DNA of 64,000 bases from assembly GCA_948099385.1 (NCBI GenBank), contig CANUEZ040000070.1, positions 561,001 through 625,000 of the forward strand, written 5' to 3'. Source of the DNA: Fasciola hepatica (lineage: Eukaryota; Platyhelminthes; Trematoda; Plagiorchiida; Fasciolidae). The notes beneath the pieces are model-generated. The model was not told where the DNA came from and did not search any database. It saw only the letters and a list, made by a program, of their open reading frames with translations. Each line of letters begins with the position of its first letter. Within the stretch, counting starts at the first letter, position 1. The translations under genes were made by a program, and so were the position numbers. Below, piece after piece: positions 63,641-64,000 of this stretch.

Positions 63641-64000
63641 AACGATAAGCAGAATTATTGAGGCGAAACGAAGCTCTCGGCTACGTTGAAAAGGTGCCTG
63701 CTACCACCGCCGACCGGAAGGGTATTCGGTATCTACCTCACCACCCGGTTATCAACCCCAAGATACCCGAAAATCTGCGGGTGGTTTTCGACTGAGCAGC
63801 AAAGTTCCATGGCAAGTCGTTAAACGATCGCCTACTACAAGAACTTGACTGGACCACACCACTGATCGATGTTTTGTACCGTTTCAGACTGCGTAAAGCG
63901 GCTTTGCCTGCCAACATTGGGGAAATATTTCATCAGGTGAAGATTCCGGTAGGAGAACCAGATGTGCCGCGTTTCCTGTGGTTGGAAGAGAACAATCGGG
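63641..64000 (+). pseudogene. pol: P3 reverse transcriptase start (runs off the window)
   Basis: NEALGYVEKVPATTADRK, YLPHHPVINPKIPENLRV and a TGA in FD-AAKF (about 63,793), GKSLNDRLLQELDWTTP, IGEIFHQVKIPVGEP, then the edge of the window. Same sequence as M4 on the other strand. Confidence 0.85.

Larger units (their letters stand above)
61064..64000 (+). mobile_element. P3: plus-strand BEL element, continues past the window
   Basis: 5' LTR, primer site, gag, protease and the start of RT in order. It is the mirror image of M4. The 3' part is not in the window. Confidence 0.85.
61143..64000 (+). repeat. Large inverted repeat, right arm
   Basis: Partner of 57,005-59,862. Cut by the window edge, so its true length is unknown. 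Confidence 0.92.

Noticed and set aside
1..64000. Retroviral envelope gene downstream of any BEL pol
   Set aside because: All 3' UTRs between pol stop and LTR were read in both strands; no frame with signal peptide, membrane anchor or conservation between copies.

Overview
This 64 kb window looks like gene-poor, repeat-dense animal DNA, and I infer a flatworm, most likely a tapeworm. The inference rests on retrotransposon style only: BEL/Pao LTR elements with a fused gag-pol, LINEs with endonuclease plus reverse transcriptase, and one Ty3/Gypsy fragment. I found no cellular gene, tRNA, rRNA, CRISPR array or prokaryotic signal. Essentially everything recognisable is a retrotransposon, a piece of one, or its non-coding ends.

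Region 1 (1-31,059) is a set of nested insertions. The outermost layer is an old minus-strand BEL/Pao element. Its pol lies at 42-3,189, then continues at 28,197 through protease and gag to a 5' LTR ending at 31,059. A solo LTR with a perfect 5-bp target duplication interrupts its integrase (454-830). A plus-strand BEL element, BEL-P1 (LTRs 3,190-3,565 and 27,820-28,196), sits inside it. BEL-P1 is itself split twice. At its 5' LTR/leader junction it carries LINE debris and a nearly intact minus-strand BEL element, BEL-1 (7,589-14,281). Between its protease and reverse transcriptase it carries a LINE (17,488-24,052). Removing each layer restores collinear homology in the layer below.

Region 2 (31,060-38,335) holds 3 kb of unrecognised C-rich (minus strand) DNA with one LTR-like repeat, a minus-strand LINE reverse transcriptase remnant (34,007-35,640) and a minus-strand Ty3/Gypsy pol remnant (35,650-38,335).

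Region 3 (38,340-49,218) is a head-to-head pair of damaged BEL elements: M2 (minus) and P2 (plus). P2 is interrupted by a small internally deleted BEL element, D (43,569-46,129), flanked by a perfect CTACA duplication. Region 4 (49,219-53,751) is LINE copies. Region 5 (53,752-64,000) is another head-to-head BEL pair, M4 (minus) and P3 (plus), forming a near-perfect inverted repeat centred at about 60,502 that runs off the right edge. The M2/P2 pair looks like a deletion derivative of the same kind of structure.

The BEL gag-pol encodes nucleocapsid, aspartic protease, reverse transcriptase, RNase H and integrase for one replication cycle. Every copy here has at least one lesion. Several lesions are shared between copies: a stop at gag codon 5, a DVDN in place of the YVDD catalytic motif, and an integrase stop. 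That suggests defective lineages were copied in trans or by segmental duplication.
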